DNA of 34,028 nucleotides from CAYUIS01 sp964444825 (GCA_964444825.1 CAYUIS010000047.1:1-34028), one strand, 5' to 3'; positions 14,358 through 23,914 are shown, counted from the stretch's first letter. The notes: generated by a model not told the origin, from the letters alone. Program-made: numbers and translations.

Positions 14358-16157
14358 GTGACTACTCAGCCTGTATCCATAGCGGTGGCAGACGCGAACA
14401 TAGTCAAGCCCGCACGGGCAATCGCCCCTGTGATAGGAATAGGGATTGCGATAGGGATAAGCGCGAGCCTCCTCCTGCTGTGCGCCTGCGCCAGGCAGCC
14501 GCCGCCCACCACGACACCTACCCGCGCACCGTTTCCTACGAGCACGGCCGTCCCCACCGGTACACCTTCATCCCTCCCCACCGCCTCTTCCCCGTCCGGC
14601 CCGCCGCCCGCCATCGATCTGGCGATTCAGGGGCCTGGGCCCCTCCAGGTCTCTTCCGCTGAGACGACCGTCTACACCTTGACCGTTATCAATCCCGGCC
14701 CGGCGCCGGTCACCGGTATCCTGCTGACCGACGTATTCCCGTCCGGCCTGGTTCCGCTCTGGACCCAGCCGGCTCAGCCGATCTGCACGCGGCAGGGCCG
14801 CACCGTTCATTGTGAAACGGGCGCTTTCCGGGCTGGTCACGTCCTCACCGCGACCCTCGATCTTAGCTCCGGCGGGGCGGAGACTCCCACCATCACCACG
14901 CAGCCAGCCGGGGTGACCTGGGATCTGGCAGGGCCCGGTTGTACCATCGACGATGGGACCGCCCCACCCCGCGTCACCTGCCGTCTGGCCCGCCTCCAGC
15001 CCGGTGGACAGGCGCATATGCGGGTCGGCGTCGGCGTGGAAGCCGGCGCCACCGGCGACCTCGTCCACATCGCCTCCGTCGCGGCAAGCGAGCCCGACAC
15101 GGATCGCTTGAACAACCGCGCCGTGTTTACGATGACGGTCGGACCCGCGCCCCTCCCCGGGACGAACACAGAAGGGCCTGCCCTGAGCGAACCAATAGCC
15201 GGCAACCCTGTTCTCACCATCACCAACCTGATCCTCCAGGCCGACGGACCCACCACCGTTCTCGCCGGTTTGCCCTTCACCTACGCATTCACAATCACCA
15301 ATCGAGGCCCGCTCGACGCCGCCGGCGTGCACTTTGAGGACGTACTCCCGCCCGCCACGACCCTCCACGCCTACGCGCCGGACCTGCCCCGGTGCGAGCA
15401 GAGCGGCGACATCCTCACCTGCACCCTGCGGGATCCAGACAGCAGCGAGACGGTCACGTTCTCTGTGGTGATCGAGGGGCACGCCGGGCAGCCGATGATA
15501 ATGGAGCTGGATCCGCTGATGCCGGGCTGGCCCCTCTGCACAGTGCTCAGGGAGAGGGACTATCTCCATATCCTGAACTGCGAGCTTGGTCTCCTGAGAC
15601 CCGGTCAGGCCGCTCACGTTCAATTGGCCTTTATTGCCGGAGGGGTGCGGGAGCGAGTGATGACCAACACCGTATCCGTGAGCGCCAATGAGCACGAGCC
15701 CGGACTGCCCCCTGTGGACCTTACGAACACCGCGACGATCACCGTGGGGATCAGGGCTGACCTATTGGTGCGGTCCGAGGTCTCCGGGCCAGCGGTCCCG
15801 GGCAAGACATTGAGCTACACCCTGGCGGCCGTCAACCTGGGCCCATCCGATGCCGACGTGATACTTACCGATACGTTGCCAGTCCGCACCCGTCTGATCT
15901 CGGCTACATCGGGCCGGGGAGACGATTGCCGTGCGGAGGGAGAGGAATCCACGACCGGCACCATGGTGTGTAACCTCGGTCGTCTGAGCGGAGGAGAGAC
16001 AGTATCTGTAACGATCGTCGTCGCGGTTGACGACTCGCTGACGCTGCTAGAGGAGATCTTTCACTCCGCTAGGGTCGTGGCAGAGCAGGCCGACCCCAAC
16101 CCCGGCAACAACGAGTTGACGCAAATCATCCCGGTCAGCGCCGGGGGCGAGGATTAG
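14358..16157 (+). CDS. DUF11-repeat lipoprotein
   Basis: The 599-aa protein starts with a long hydrophobic helix and a lipobox-like LLLLCAC (Cys42 or Cys44). A Pro/Thr-rich spacer follows, then tandem DUF11-type immunoglobulin-like domains at about 90-185, 185-255, 285-460 and 465-595. Each has recurrent phrases such as YTLTVINPGPAPVTG, FTITNRGPLDAAGVHF and YTLAAVNLGPSDADV. Such proteins sit on the outer cell face as adhesion or wall-like proteins. The start is a GTG with no clear Shine-Dalgarno, and no alternative in-frame Met lies before the signal helix. It precedes the ABC export cassette by 194 bp, so a functional link is possible but not shown. Confidence 0.8.
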   Translation: MTTQPVSIAVADANIVKPARAIAPVIGIGIAIGISASLLLLCACARQPPPTTTPTRAPFPTSTAVPTGTPSSLPTASSPSGPPPAIDLAIQGPGPLQVSSAETTVYTLTVINPGPAPVTGILLTDVFPSGLVPLWTQPAQPICTRQGRTVHCETGAFRAGHVLTATLDLSSGGAETPTITTQPAGVTWDLAGPGCTIDDGTAPPRVTCRLARLQPGGQAHMRVGVGVEAGATGDLVHIASVAASEPDTDRLNNRAVFTMTVGPAPLPGTNTEGPALSEPIAGNPVLTITNLILQADGPTTVLAGLPFTYAFTITNRGPLDAAGVHFEDVLPPATTLHAYAPDLPRCEQSGDILTCTLRDPDSSETVTFSVVIEGHAGQPMIMELDPLMPGWPLCTVLRERDYLHILNCELGLLRPGQAAHVQLAFIAGGVRERVMTNTVSVSANEHEPGLPPVDLTNTATITVGIRADLLVRSEVSGPAVPGKTLSYTLAAVNLGPSDADVILTDTLPVRTRLISATSGRGDDCRAEGEESTTGTMVCNLGRLSGGETVSVTIVVAVDDSLTLLEEIFHSARVVAEQADPNPGNNELTQIIPVSAGGED

Positions 16158-16204
16158 CACCAATGAGCAAGAGCCACCAATTGCTCGGGATTACCTATGA
16201 AATG

Positions 16205-16313
16205 ATTCGAGACATTCGTACATTCGTGTCATTCGTGATCAACAAGGCCACACGCTCAACCAGAGCATCAAGTGACCAGACTGATGGACTCTCTGCGCCT
16301 CTGCGACTCCGCG
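16205..16313. repeat. Short degenerate direct repeats between genes
   Basis: ATTCG occurs four times at 8-9 bp spacing (16205, 16214, 16222, 16231). Further on, CTCTGCG, CTCTGCG and CTCCGCG occur at 8 bp spacing (16291, 16299, 16307). Similar phrases are, from memory, frequent intergenic repeats in Chloroflexota genomes. No clear promoter or Shine-Dalgarno for the permease gene is seen in this gap. Confidence 0.5.
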
Positions 16314-16351
16314 TTAAACCCATCTTCGCTCTGGTTTGACCAAGTGACGTC

Positions 16352-19300
16352 ATGGACCTGTTGCACTTTATTCTAAAGCGCGCCCGCCGCCATTGGCAGC
16401 TCCTGCTCACCCTCAGCTTAGGCGTGGTGCTGACGACCGGATTGCTGGCTAGCGGCCCGCTGTTGGTGGACGCCGTCATCGAGATGGGTCTCTATCTCAC
16501 GTTTCAGGGTTCCGGCGTGGCCGAAACCAACCTGCGGGTCACCACGTCCACCCTGGTGGATCAAGCTGGCTTCCAGGCCCTCGACGGCAAAGTACAGCCC
16601 TTGCTCCAAACCGCATTGGGAAAACACCTGGACCGCGTGGCCCGGTCGGCGGAATCTCCATCGATGCTCCCCTGGGTGGGCGGCCAGTTGGCGACCGACT
16701 TGCGGGTCAATCTCCGATATTACGAATCGACCCAGAATCACGTCGAGTTCGTCGCGGGCGAGTGGCCCACGGAGGCCGGCGCCGAACCAAACGTCTTCCG
16801 TGCCGTCATCGGCGACGGTATGGCCCGCGCCTTTGCCCTGCGCGTGGGCGACCGTTTGCCCCTCAGTTTGAGCGAAAACAGCGCCGGGCCGCACGTCTGG
16901 ATCGAGGTGACCGGGGTCGTGCAGCCCCAGAATCCCCGCGATCCATACTGGTTCGGCGAGTTCAGCCCTTTGACATCCCGCCCCATCCGCCCCGGCTTGA
17001 CCCAGTACAGCGCCATCCTGCCGCTGGACGGGTTTCTTCCGGCTGTTGCCGCGCTGTTTCCCGGAGGCAGCGTCGGCCTTGCTTGGCACGGGCTGTTAAG
17101 ACATCAAGCCTTTTCCGTCACCGACATCGAGCCGTTCCAGGCTCAGCTTGCCGCTCTCAACGCCGGGCTGGACGGAATAGGACCGAGGATCACGCTGGTC
17201 ACAGACGTGCCCGCCATCCTGACCCGCTTCCAGGCCCAGCTCGAGTCGATTCGTGTGCCGATCTACATCCTCGTCGCCGAGGTGATGCTCTTGGTGCTCT
17301 ATTACGTGACCATGGTCGCGGCGCTGCTGATGCGCCAGGTCGAGCGCGAGTTTGCCATCCTGCGCAGCCGGGGAGCGTCAGCCCGCCGGATCGCCACCAT
17401 TCAATCTATCGAGGCGCTGATCATTGTTCTTTTTGCCTTCTTGAGCGGCCCCTGGCTAGGGGCGGCGTTGGTGAAAGGGCTCTCCTGGGCCGGGCCGCTG
17501 GCCGACGTGAGGCAGGCCGATTGGCGACTGAGCCTTAATCGGTCCGCCTGGCAGGCCGCCGGGGTGGGCATCCTGGCCTGCCTGGCGGCCCTCTTGCTTC
17601 CCCTCGGCCCGGCCCTGCGCCGCAGCATCGTCACCCATCAGCAGACGATGGCCCGCAGCGTCCAGCCGCCCTGGTGGCAGCGGACCTACCTGGACGTGTT
17701 CATCCTGGTGGGAGGCCTTTTCCTGCTGTGGCGGCTGCGCTTGTACGGGGAGATGACGACCGGCGGGCCTGGCGGCGCCCGTCTCGACTGGCTGCTGTTG
17801 CTCGCGCCCGTGGCGATGCTCCTGGGCGCGGCCACCATCCTGCTGCGTCTCTTTCCACTGGTTCTGCGGCTCCTGGCCTCCCTTGCCGCCCGTGGGCCAG
17901 AGCTGCCCGGCCCGCTCGCCCTGTGGCAGGTATCCCGCAACCCCACTCACGTGACCCGGCTGGTCCTGTTGCTCACGCTGGCCATCGCTCTGGCCAATCT
18001 CTCCACCGGCCTGAACACCACGCTCGATCAGAGCGAGGTCGACCGCGCCTACTACCTGGCGGGCAACGACCTGCGGCTCATCTCCCAGGGCGCTGTCCCC
18101 ATCGTCGATCTACAGTCGGCGGCAGGCGTGCGCCAACTGTCCGGCGCGTGGCGCGGTCAGGGCGCAATCGACCTGGCCTCCGCCCAGGACGAAACGACCG
18201 ACACCGCCTCCCCCCGCTTTGAGGTGCTCGCCATCGAGCCGGACTCCTTCGCCGGTGTCACCACCTTTCGAGACGACTTCTCGGACGAGAACATCGACGA
18301 GATGTTGGCCCAACTGGCCATCGCCGAGGGACAGCATCCCTCGCTGCTTCTGCTCCCCGGCCACCCGGCCAGGTTCGGACTATGGCTGTGGGGGATGCCT
18401 GAGGACAAGGCAGAACTGGATTCGTACCATCGGTGGATAGACGGCGACGGGGACGCGGAGCGCGTGGGCGTGGTGGCCAAACTTCAAACGGTCCAGGGCG
18501 AGGTATTCACCGTGCGGTTGCAGAGGCAGGAAACCGCCGAACAGGCCGCCCTGCAGACAGATTCCTTGACGCTGCATACGAACATCGGTGAGCGCGACAT
18601 CCAGTTGCACGTTCGCTTCAAACCAGATACCAAGGGCTGGCACTATTTTGAGAGCTCCTTGCCAGTCCTGCCGCCCTCCAGCTATCCGCTGAGTCTGCAC
18701 TCGCTGTGGTTTCAAAACCAGGCTACCAGGCTCGGCGATCCGATCACAAAGAGCGTCTCCCTGGTCATAGACGACTTGACGGTGGTGGATGCGGAAACGC
18801 AGGAACAACGGGTCGTCGAGGATTTCGAGGCCCTCACCCGCGCGCATTTCCTGAACGCGATGGATGGCTCAAGCATCTGGTATGGCCTCTTCACCCAGCT
18901 AACCGGCTCGGTATCTCGTTCTGGGCGGTCGGCGCAAGGCGTGCGTATGGCCTATACTCGCCCTGACCAGATCTATCCGCTGCGGCTGCGACAGACGTGG
19001 ACCGCCGCCCCCCTGCCGGCGATCGCCAGCCCGGCCTTTATCGAGACCACCCACCTGGAGGTGGGCGATGTCGTCCGCGCCCGGATCGAAGGCTATGGCC
19101 AGCGTGACCTGGACAAGGTGGATTTTCGTATCGTCGGCACGGCGCGCTATTTCCCCACCATGTACGAGGAACTGGAGGCTGGCTATCTGATCACGTCGCG
19201 CGACCTGTTGCTCGCGCTGCTCAACGATACCTCCCAACACGCGACCAACGCCAACGAGGCTCTGATCGAGACCGACGGCAGCACGTCGATCGACAGCCTA

Positions 19301-19807
19301 TCCCCGATGGTGCCGATGCTTCTGCAAAGCTGGGAGGCGGAGAGCGTGCGACAGACCCTCAAGGCGAATCCACTGGCACTGGGGTTGCGCAGCGTCACCT
19401 TCTTCGGTTCAGTCCTGACGACCGTGTTGAGCCTGGTGGGGTTTGCCACCCACTTCTACCTGACCGTCCGCCAGCGGGAGATGCTCTACGGGGTGATGCG
19501 AGCGCTGGGCATGTCGGCCCGCCAGTTGTACGCCTCGATCGTGCTCGAGCAGGCCGTCCTTATCCTGGCCGGGCTGACACTGGGCACCGGCCTGGGACTG
19601 CTGCTCAATCAGATCACGCTACCGCGGCTACCCGTCTCGTTGGCAGACCGGCCACCCATCCCTCCCTTTGTTCCTCGGGCGGATTGGCTGGCCATCGGAT
19701 CGCTCTATCTGTTCTTGACTGTGGCATTTCTCATCATGCTCGGTCTCGTCACCGCCCTGCTGTGGCGGGCGCGGCTCGATCGTATTCTGCGGATTGGGCA
19801 GGAATGA
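16352..19807 (+). CDS. ABC transporter permease, FtsX/MacB-like (first subunit)
   Basis: The 1151-aa inner-membrane protein starts with a transmembrane helix (about 18-40) and a large extracytoplasmic MacB-PCD-like region. An FtsX core with several helices lies at about 305-420, ending in the EREFAILRSRGASARRIATIQ coupling region. More helices are at 450-560, followed by a second very large extracytoplasmic region (about 570-1000). The last FtsX helices are at about 1015-1145, with REMLYGVMRALGMSARQLYA. It is much longer than typical FtsX permeases because of the duplicated architecture. Its stop overlaps the next start by 4 nt. Such systems export lipoproteins, peptides or drugs or do mechanical work; the substrate is unknown. 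Confidence 0.85.
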   Translation: MDLLHFILKRARRHWQLLLTLSLGVVLTTGLLASGPLLVDAVIEMGLYLTFQGSGVAETNLRVTTSTLVDQAGFQALDGKVQPLLQTALGKHLDRVARSAESPSMLPWVGGQLATDLRVNLRYYESTQNHVEFVAGEWPTEAGAEPNVFRAVIGDGMARAFALRVGDRLPLSLSENSAGPHVWIEVTGVVQPQNPRDPYWFGEFSPLTSRPIRPGLTQYSAILPLDGFLPAVAALFPGGSVGLAWHGLLRHQAFSVTDIEPFQAQLAALNAGLDGIGPRITLVTDVPAILTRFQAQLESIRVPIYILVAEVMLLVLYYVTMVAALLMRQVEREFAILRSRGASARRIATIQSIEALIIVLFAFLSGPWLGAALVKGLSWAGPLADVRQADWRLSLNRSAWQAAGVGILACLAALLLPLGPALRRSIVTHQQTMARSVQPPWWQRTYLDVFILVGGLFLLWRLRLYGEMTTGGPGGARLDWLLLLAPVAMLLGAATILLRLFPLVLRLLASLAARGPELPGPLALWQVSRNPTHVTRLVLLLTLAIALANLSTGLNTTLDQSEVDRAYYLAGNDLRLISQGAVPIVDLQSAAGVRQLSGAWRGQGAIDLASAQDETTDTASPRFEVLAIEPDSFAGVTTFRDDFSDENIDEMLAQLAIAEGQHPSLLLLPGHPARFGLWLWGMPEDKAELDSYHRWIDGDGDAERVGVVAKLQTVQGEVFTVRLQRQETAEQAALQTDSLTLHTNIGERDIQLHVRFKPDTKGWHYFESSLPVLPPSSYPLSLHSLWFQNQATRLGDPITKSVSLVIDDLTVVDAETQEQRVVEDFEALTRAHFLNAMDGSSIWYGLFTQLTGSVSRSGRSAQGVRMAYTRPDQIYPLRLRQTWTAAPLPAIASPAFIETTHLEVGDVVRARIEGYGQRDLDKVDFRIVGTARYFPTMYEELEAGYLITSRDLLLALLNDTSQHATNANEALIETDGSTSIDSLSPMVPMLLQSWEAESVRQTLKANPLALGLRSVTFFGSVLTTVLSLVGFATHFYLTVRQREMLYGVMRALGMSARQLYASIVLEQAVLILAGLTLGTGLGLLLNQITLPRLPVSLADRPPIPPFVPRADWLAIGSLYLFLTVAFLIMLGLVTALLWRARLDRILRIGQE

Positions 19808-21969
19808 TCAATCTCGCGTTGTCTCAATTGCGCCGCCATGTCCACCTCCACGCCGCCGTCCTGCTGTGCCTGACCTTGGCCTCGGCGCTGTTGGTCAGCC
19901 TGTCCGGCTACTCCGCGGCCACTGCGGCGCGGGAGCTGAGCCAGACCCTGGCCCTGGCCCCTCCCACCCAGCGCAACCTCGTCATCACTGGGTCTCGCTA
20001 CACATTCAGTGAAAAGCTGTACGAGGGCCTCGAGGAGAGGCTGGGCGAGGTCCTCAAGGAGCGGTTCGTGATCCGCCACGTCACGTTGCCTGCCGACCCT
20101 CAGCCCGCGACCGGAACGACCGGCCAGAGGAGCGAGGTCGCCCTCGTGGAGGTCTATTCGTTCAGCGGGCTGCCCGACCACGTGCGCCTGGTGGAGGGCC
20201 GCTTGCCGGTCCAGGTCGACCTGAACGAAGCCCGGGGTTCGTGGCGACCGCCCCCCATCGAGGCCGTCATCGGCGCGCGCGCGGCCGAGCAGTCCGGCTA
20301 CGCCATCGGCGACCGGGTGGAGGCCAGCAAAGGCTACCACCGCCTCGATATTGTCGGTATCATCGAACCCCTCGACCCCCAGGCCGACGTATGGGGCGAG
20401 GATCTGCGCGCCTTTGAGGTCGATCTCGATCTGACCAACCCTGGCGCTGATCCCATCCCGCTGCCCCTGATCATCGCGCCCGCGTCGATGCGCTCCGTCT
20501 ATCCCGACGTGCCGATCTTTTTCCACCAGGTGGTCTGGCGTATCACGTTGAACCACCACCTTATCAGCGTCGACGGGGCTGGACCGCTCCGTTCCGACCT
20601 GATCAATTTCCAGACCCAATCCGGCACCGTGGGCGCAAAGACCAGCACCGGGCTGATCCAATTGCTGGCCGATTACCTGGCCCGGCTCTCCCGCGTGCGG
20701 ATGGTGCTCCTCCTGTTCACCGCCCAGTCGGTCATCTTTGTGCTGTACACGCTGACTGCCCTGACATCCGCGATGCTCGACCGTTCGCGGGTCGAACTGT
20801 CGACATTGTCCGCCCGGGGTGCCAGCGTCTGGCAGATCACGGGGCTGTTCGGGCTGCAGAACCTGCTCCTGGCGTTGCCGGCGGCCCTGCTCCTGGGGCC
20901 GGCGCTGGCCCAGGTGATGGTGCGCCTGCAGGGCTGGGGAATATCCATCGGCGCGGCCACGACGATCAGGATGTCCCCCCAGGCGTGGTTGCTCTCGGGG
21001 ATCTCTGCCGGTCTGGGCTGGCTGGCCCTGGTCCTGCCTGTCTTTGTGGCGGCACGGCGTTGTGTTTCTGGATCGCAGGACGAGCGCGCGCGCCCCGCAC
21101 AGTTGTCGGCCGCCCACCGGCGCTACCTGGACCTGTACCTGCTCGCCTTTGGCGGGCTGCTGTACTGGCAACTGAACCGCTCCGGCTCCTTTGTGATGCG
21201 GGCCGTTGCCGACCGCCGCCTGGGTAATATCCCCCTGGCCGATCCGTTGCTCCTGATCGGGCCATCCCTACTGCTGATCGCCGCGGCGATGGTATTCCTG
21301 CGTTTTGTACCCTTCCTGCTGCGGCTGGTCGCCCGGCTATCCCGGCAGCTTCGAGGGCTGATGCTCCCCCTGGGCCTGTCCCACCTGGCCCGCGACCCGC
21401 TTCAGTCTAGCCGCCTGGTGTTGCTCGTCAGCCTGACGGCTGGCCTGCTGCTGTTCACCCGCACCTTTGGGGCCGCGCTGGATCGCGGCCAGGATCCACG
21501 CCAGCCCGACGCGCTGGCGCTGGGCATCAGCGCCACGCTCCAACTGAACGCGCTGACGATGGTCCTGTTCAGCGTGACGACCTTTTTCTTGGTTCACCTA
21601 TTCGCGGCGCAGAGCCGGCGCCGCTCGCAGCAACGGGCCTCCGACTTTGCCATCCTGCGAGCGTTGGGTCTTTCGGACCGCCAATGGCTGGCCCTGGTGG
21701 TCACCGAAGGCCTGCTCGTGCTGATCGTGGGGCTGGCGGCGGGCTCCGCCGTCGGCGTTGGCCTATCCCGCTTGATGATCCCCTACCTTGGTCTGGCGCT
21801 GTCCGACCCCCTGGCCGGCGTCACCCTGGGGCAGATTCGGCTCGACTGGCCCGCCGTCACGCGCTCGTATGCCCTTTTGGCCGGGGTGTACGGATCGGCG
21901 CTGGTACTCCTAGCGGCGGTTTTGAGACGTCCGCGCGCGCACCTGGCATCGCGGTTGGGAGACGAATGA
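19804..21969 (+). CDS. ABC transporter permease, FtsX/MacB-like (second subunit)
   Basis: The 721-aa inner-membrane protein has a signal-anchor helix at about 15-40, an extracytoplasmic domain (about 45-290) and FtsX helices around 295-420 with SRVELSTLSARGASVWQITG. Further helices lie around 465-560, and a C-terminal FtsX block has RASDFAILRALGLSDRQWLA. The ATG at 19804 overlaps the TGA of the first permease (ATGA), and its own stop overlaps the ATPase start in the same way. Translation of the three genes is therefore coupled. It is a diverged partner of the first permease, and the two probably form a heterodimer. An in-frame start further upstream would lie inside the first permease and is rejected. 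Confidence 0.87.
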   Translation: MINLALSQLRRHVHLHAAVLLCLTLASALLVSLSGYSAATAARELSQTLALAPPTQRNLVITGSRYTFSEKLYEGLEERLGEVLKERFVIRHVTLPADPQPATGTTGQRSEVALVEVYSFSGLPDHVRLVEGRLPVQVDLNEARGSWRPPPIEAVIGARAAEQSGYAIGDRVEASKGYHRLDIVGIIEPLDPQADVWGEDLRAFEVDLDLTNPGADPIPLPLIIAPASMRSVYPDVPIFFHQVVWRITLNHHLISVDGAGPLRSDLINFQTQSGTVGAKTSTGLIQLLADYLARLSRVRMVLLLFTAQSVIFVLYTLTALTSAMLDRSRVELSTLSARGASVWQITGLFGLQNLLLALPAALLLGPALAQVMVRLQGWGISIGAATTIRMSPQAWLLSGISAGLGWLALVLPVFVAARRCVSGSQDERARPAQLSAAHRRYLDLYLLAFGGLLYWQLNRSGSFVMRAVADRRLGNIPLADPLLLIGPSLLLIAAAMVFLRFVPFLLRLVARLSRQLRGLMLPLGLSHLARDPLQSSRLVLLVSLTAGLLLFTRTFGAALDRGQDPRQPDALALGISATLQLNALTMVLFSVTTFFLVHLFAAQSRRRSQQRASDFAILRALGLSDRQWLALVVTEGLLVLIVGLAAGSAVGVGLSRLMIPYLGLALSDPLAGVTLGQIRLDWPAVTRSYALLAGVYGSALVLLAAVLRRPRAHLASRLGDE

Positions 21970-23720
21970 TGGACACTTTGCCACTTATCGTATGTGATAA
22001 CCTGTTCAAGATCTACAAGGTCGCCGACCTGGAGGTGGTCGCCCTGCAAGGATTGGACCTGGAGATGGCTCAGGGGCAGGTTATGGCCCTGGTCGGGCCA
22101 TCCGGCGTGGGCAAGTCCACGCTGCTCAACGTGATCGGCGGGCTGGACACCCCCAGCGCCGGGGGAGTGCGGGTGGCCGGTTGGGACCTGCTCAGGATGA
22201 ACGATCGCCAGCGGGTCACGTACAAGCGCCAGGTGGTCGGGTTTGTGTGGCAGCAGCCCGCCCGCAACCTGCTGCCCTATCTCTCCGCGCGGGAGAACGT
22301 CGAGCTGCCGATGCAGCACCGGGGCGTCAAGGCCAACGTGCGCGAGAGACGGGCGCTCGAACTGCTGGAGGTGGTTGGCCTGGCCGACCGCGCCGACTTC
22401 CGCCCCGAACGCCTCTCCGGCGGGGAGCAGCAACGGGTCGCGCTGGCCGTCGCGCTGGCAAACAACCCGCCCCTGCTCCTGGGCGACGAGCTAACCGGCC
22501 AGGTCGACTCTGCGTCCGCGATGCGCGTCATCGACGCGCTGCTGGCCATCAACCGGGCCTTTGGCACGACCGCCGTGATCGTCACCCACGACCCGCTCGT
22601 CGCCAGCCGGGTGGACCGCGTGGTCACGATCCGCGACGGGCGCACCAGCACCGAGATCCGCCGCCGCCGGGAGCGGGGGAATGGCAGCATGAAAGAACAA
22701 GAGTGGGTCATCCTCGACCGGGTGGGCCGCCTACAGCTGCCTCGCGCCTACGTCAACACCCTCGAAATGCGGGAGCGGGTCAAGGTACACCTGGAGCCCG
22801 ACCACGTCTCCGTCTGGCCGCAGGACACCCCCACCGCCCCCCTCACTCCCACTACTGTTCAAAGGGGATCGCTACACGCTCGGAGGGGATCGCCAGATCC
22901 CCGACCCAGCACCCACAGGTCACCCGACGACACCCCCATCGCCCCCACCACCCCCACCGTTCGGAGAAAATCACCAGACGTTCCGAGGGAATCGCCACAC
23001 GTTCGGCGGGGATCGTCAGATCCCCGACCCGGCATCCCTGTCACCGCCGAAAACGTCTCCCGCACCTTTGAGCTGGCCAGCGAAAAGGTCCACGCCGTCC
23101 AACGCGTCAGCCTCAGAATCCCCGCTGGCTCCCTCAGCGCGATCAAGGGGCCCTCTGGATCGGGCAAGACCACTCTCCTCCAGCTCTTTGCGGGCCTGGA
23201 TGAACCCACCGGCGGCAACGTCCGTCTTGGCGAACGCTCGCTCGCCGAGATGTCATCCCAGCAAAAGATCGACCTCTGCCGGCGACAGATCGGCTTTGTC
23301 TTTCAGACCTTTGGCCTGCTGCCCTTCCTATCGGTCGAGGAGAACGTCCAGGTGCCGCTACGGCTTCTATCCACCTCCCGCCAGGAACGCCAGGCCCTGG
23401 TCGACGGGGTGCTCGACCAGGTCGGCCTGGCCGACCGCGCCCGGCACCGCACCTACGAGCTCTCCGGCGGCGAGCAGCAGCGCGTCGCCATCGCCCGCGC
23501 GCTCGTCAAATGCCCCGCCCTCATCCTGGCCGACGAACCCACCGGCCAGTTGGACACGCTGACCGGTGCGAGCATCATCTCGCTTCTGAAAGAGATCGCC
23601 ACCCAGACCGGCGTCACAGTGGTCGTCGCCAGCCACGACCCCAACGTCCACGAGGCCGCCGATTGGCTGTTCGAACTCCAGGATGGCCGCCTGGTCAGAA
23701 CGGTGGACCAAACAAAGTGA
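21966..23720 (+). CDS. Tandem ABC ATPase (two fused nucleotide-binding domains) of the FtsX exporter
   Basis: The 584-aa cytoplasmic protein has two LolD/MacB-type ATPase domains. The first (about 6-235) has Walker A GPSGVGKST at 44-52, LSGGEQQR and Walker B LLLGDELTG. The second (about 358-580) has GPSGSGKTT, LSGGEQQR and LILADEPTG plus SHD. Between them are an AbrB-like segment (about 242-285, VILDRVGRLQLPRAY) and a Pro/Arg/Ser linker of heptapeptide repeats (about 298-355). The first Walker B ends GDELTG instead of the usual ADEPTG, a mild deviation. Fusion enforces one ATPase pair for the two permeases. The tandem ATG at 21966/21969 overlaps the upstream stop. Confidence 0.9.
   Translation: MMDTLPLIVCDNLFKIYKVADLEVVALQGLDLEMAQGQVMALVGPSGVGKSTLLNVIGGLDTPSAGGVRVAGWDLLRMNDRQRVTYKRQVVGFVWQQPARNLLPYLSARENVELPMQHRGVKANVRERRALELLEVVGLADRADFRPERLSGGEQQRVALAVALANNPPLLLGDELTGQVDSASAMRVIDALLAINRAFGTTAVIVTHDPLVASRVDRVVTIRDGRTSTEIRRRRERGNGSMKEQEWVILDRVGRLQLPRAYVNTLEMRERVKVHLEPDHVSVWPQDTPTAPLTPTTVQRGSLHARRGSPDPRPSTHRSPDDTPIAPTTPTVRRKSPDVPRESPHVRRGSSDPRPGIPVTAENVSRTFELASEKVHAVQRVSLRIPAGSLSAIKGPSGSGKTTLLQLFAGLDEPTGGNVRLGERSLAEMSSQQKIDLCRRQIGFVFQTFGLLPFLSVEENVQVPLRLLSTSRQERQALVDGVLDQVGLADRARHRTYELSGGEQQRVAIARALVKCPALILADEPTGQLDTLTGASIISLLKEIATQTGVTVVVASHDPNVHEAADWLFELQDGRLVRTVDQTK
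22857..23021 (+). repeat. 21-bp in-frame repeats encoding heptapeptides
   Basis: Five degenerate 21-bp units lie inside the ATPase gene at 22857-22877, 22878-22898, 22959-22979, 22980-23000 and 23001-23021. They encode VQRGSLH, ARRGSPD, VRRKSPD, VPRESPH and VRRGSSD. Two units continue into GATCCCCGACCC and so form GGGGATC/GATCCCC hairpins (22885-22902 and 23008-23025). The basic, Ser/Pro-rich linker they encode separates the two ATPase domains. Confidence 0.8.
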
Positions 23721-23727
23721 ACCCGCC

Positions 23728-23755
23728 TGTCATTCCGAACAAAGTGAAGAATCTC
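23728..23755 (+). repeat. Dispersed TGTCATTCCGA-type repeat
   Basis: A 28-nt stretch starting TGTCATTCCGAAC and ending GAAGAATCTC follows the ATPase stop. From memory this phrase is a common dispersed intergenic sequence in metagenomic bacteria, including Chloroflexota. Only one copy is in the window. A short CATCCC/GGGATG hairpin (23816-23837) follows it. Confidence 0.4.
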
Positions 23756-23886
23756 CCGCCTTCGACGGCGAGGCCCCTCCCACGGAGATAAAACGCCCAA
23801 ATCATAATACACCATCATCCCAACATTCTTCGGGATGGGTAACTATCACCATTGGGTAATGAGTCTATGAGGTCGAATTCACTCAG

Positions 23887-23914
23887 TTGCAGCGCAGACA
23901 CACGGGGATATAAT
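23887..23914 (+). promoter_or_regulatory. Promoter of the 24051-28722 gene group
   Basis: TTGCAG (23887-23892), a 16-nt spacer and TATAAT (23909-23914) precede the META lipoprotein by about 130 nt. The -10 is flanked by ACACAC and GTGTGT, a possible operator. Apart from this and the repeat near 23728, the 330-bp gap holds nothing I recognise. Confidence 0.6.

Noticed and set aside
14568..15695. A 375-codon open frame on the minus strand opposite the DUF11 gene
   Set aside because: It lies wholly inside a convincing lipoprotein gene, has low-complexity Gly/Arg/Asp composition and no family motif. High GC makes long antisense frames common.
19705..21171. A 488-codon minus-strand open frame opposite the second permease
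   Set aside because: It is Gln/Gly/Arg-rich without domains, while the plus strand encodes a clear FtsX permease with coupled start and stop.
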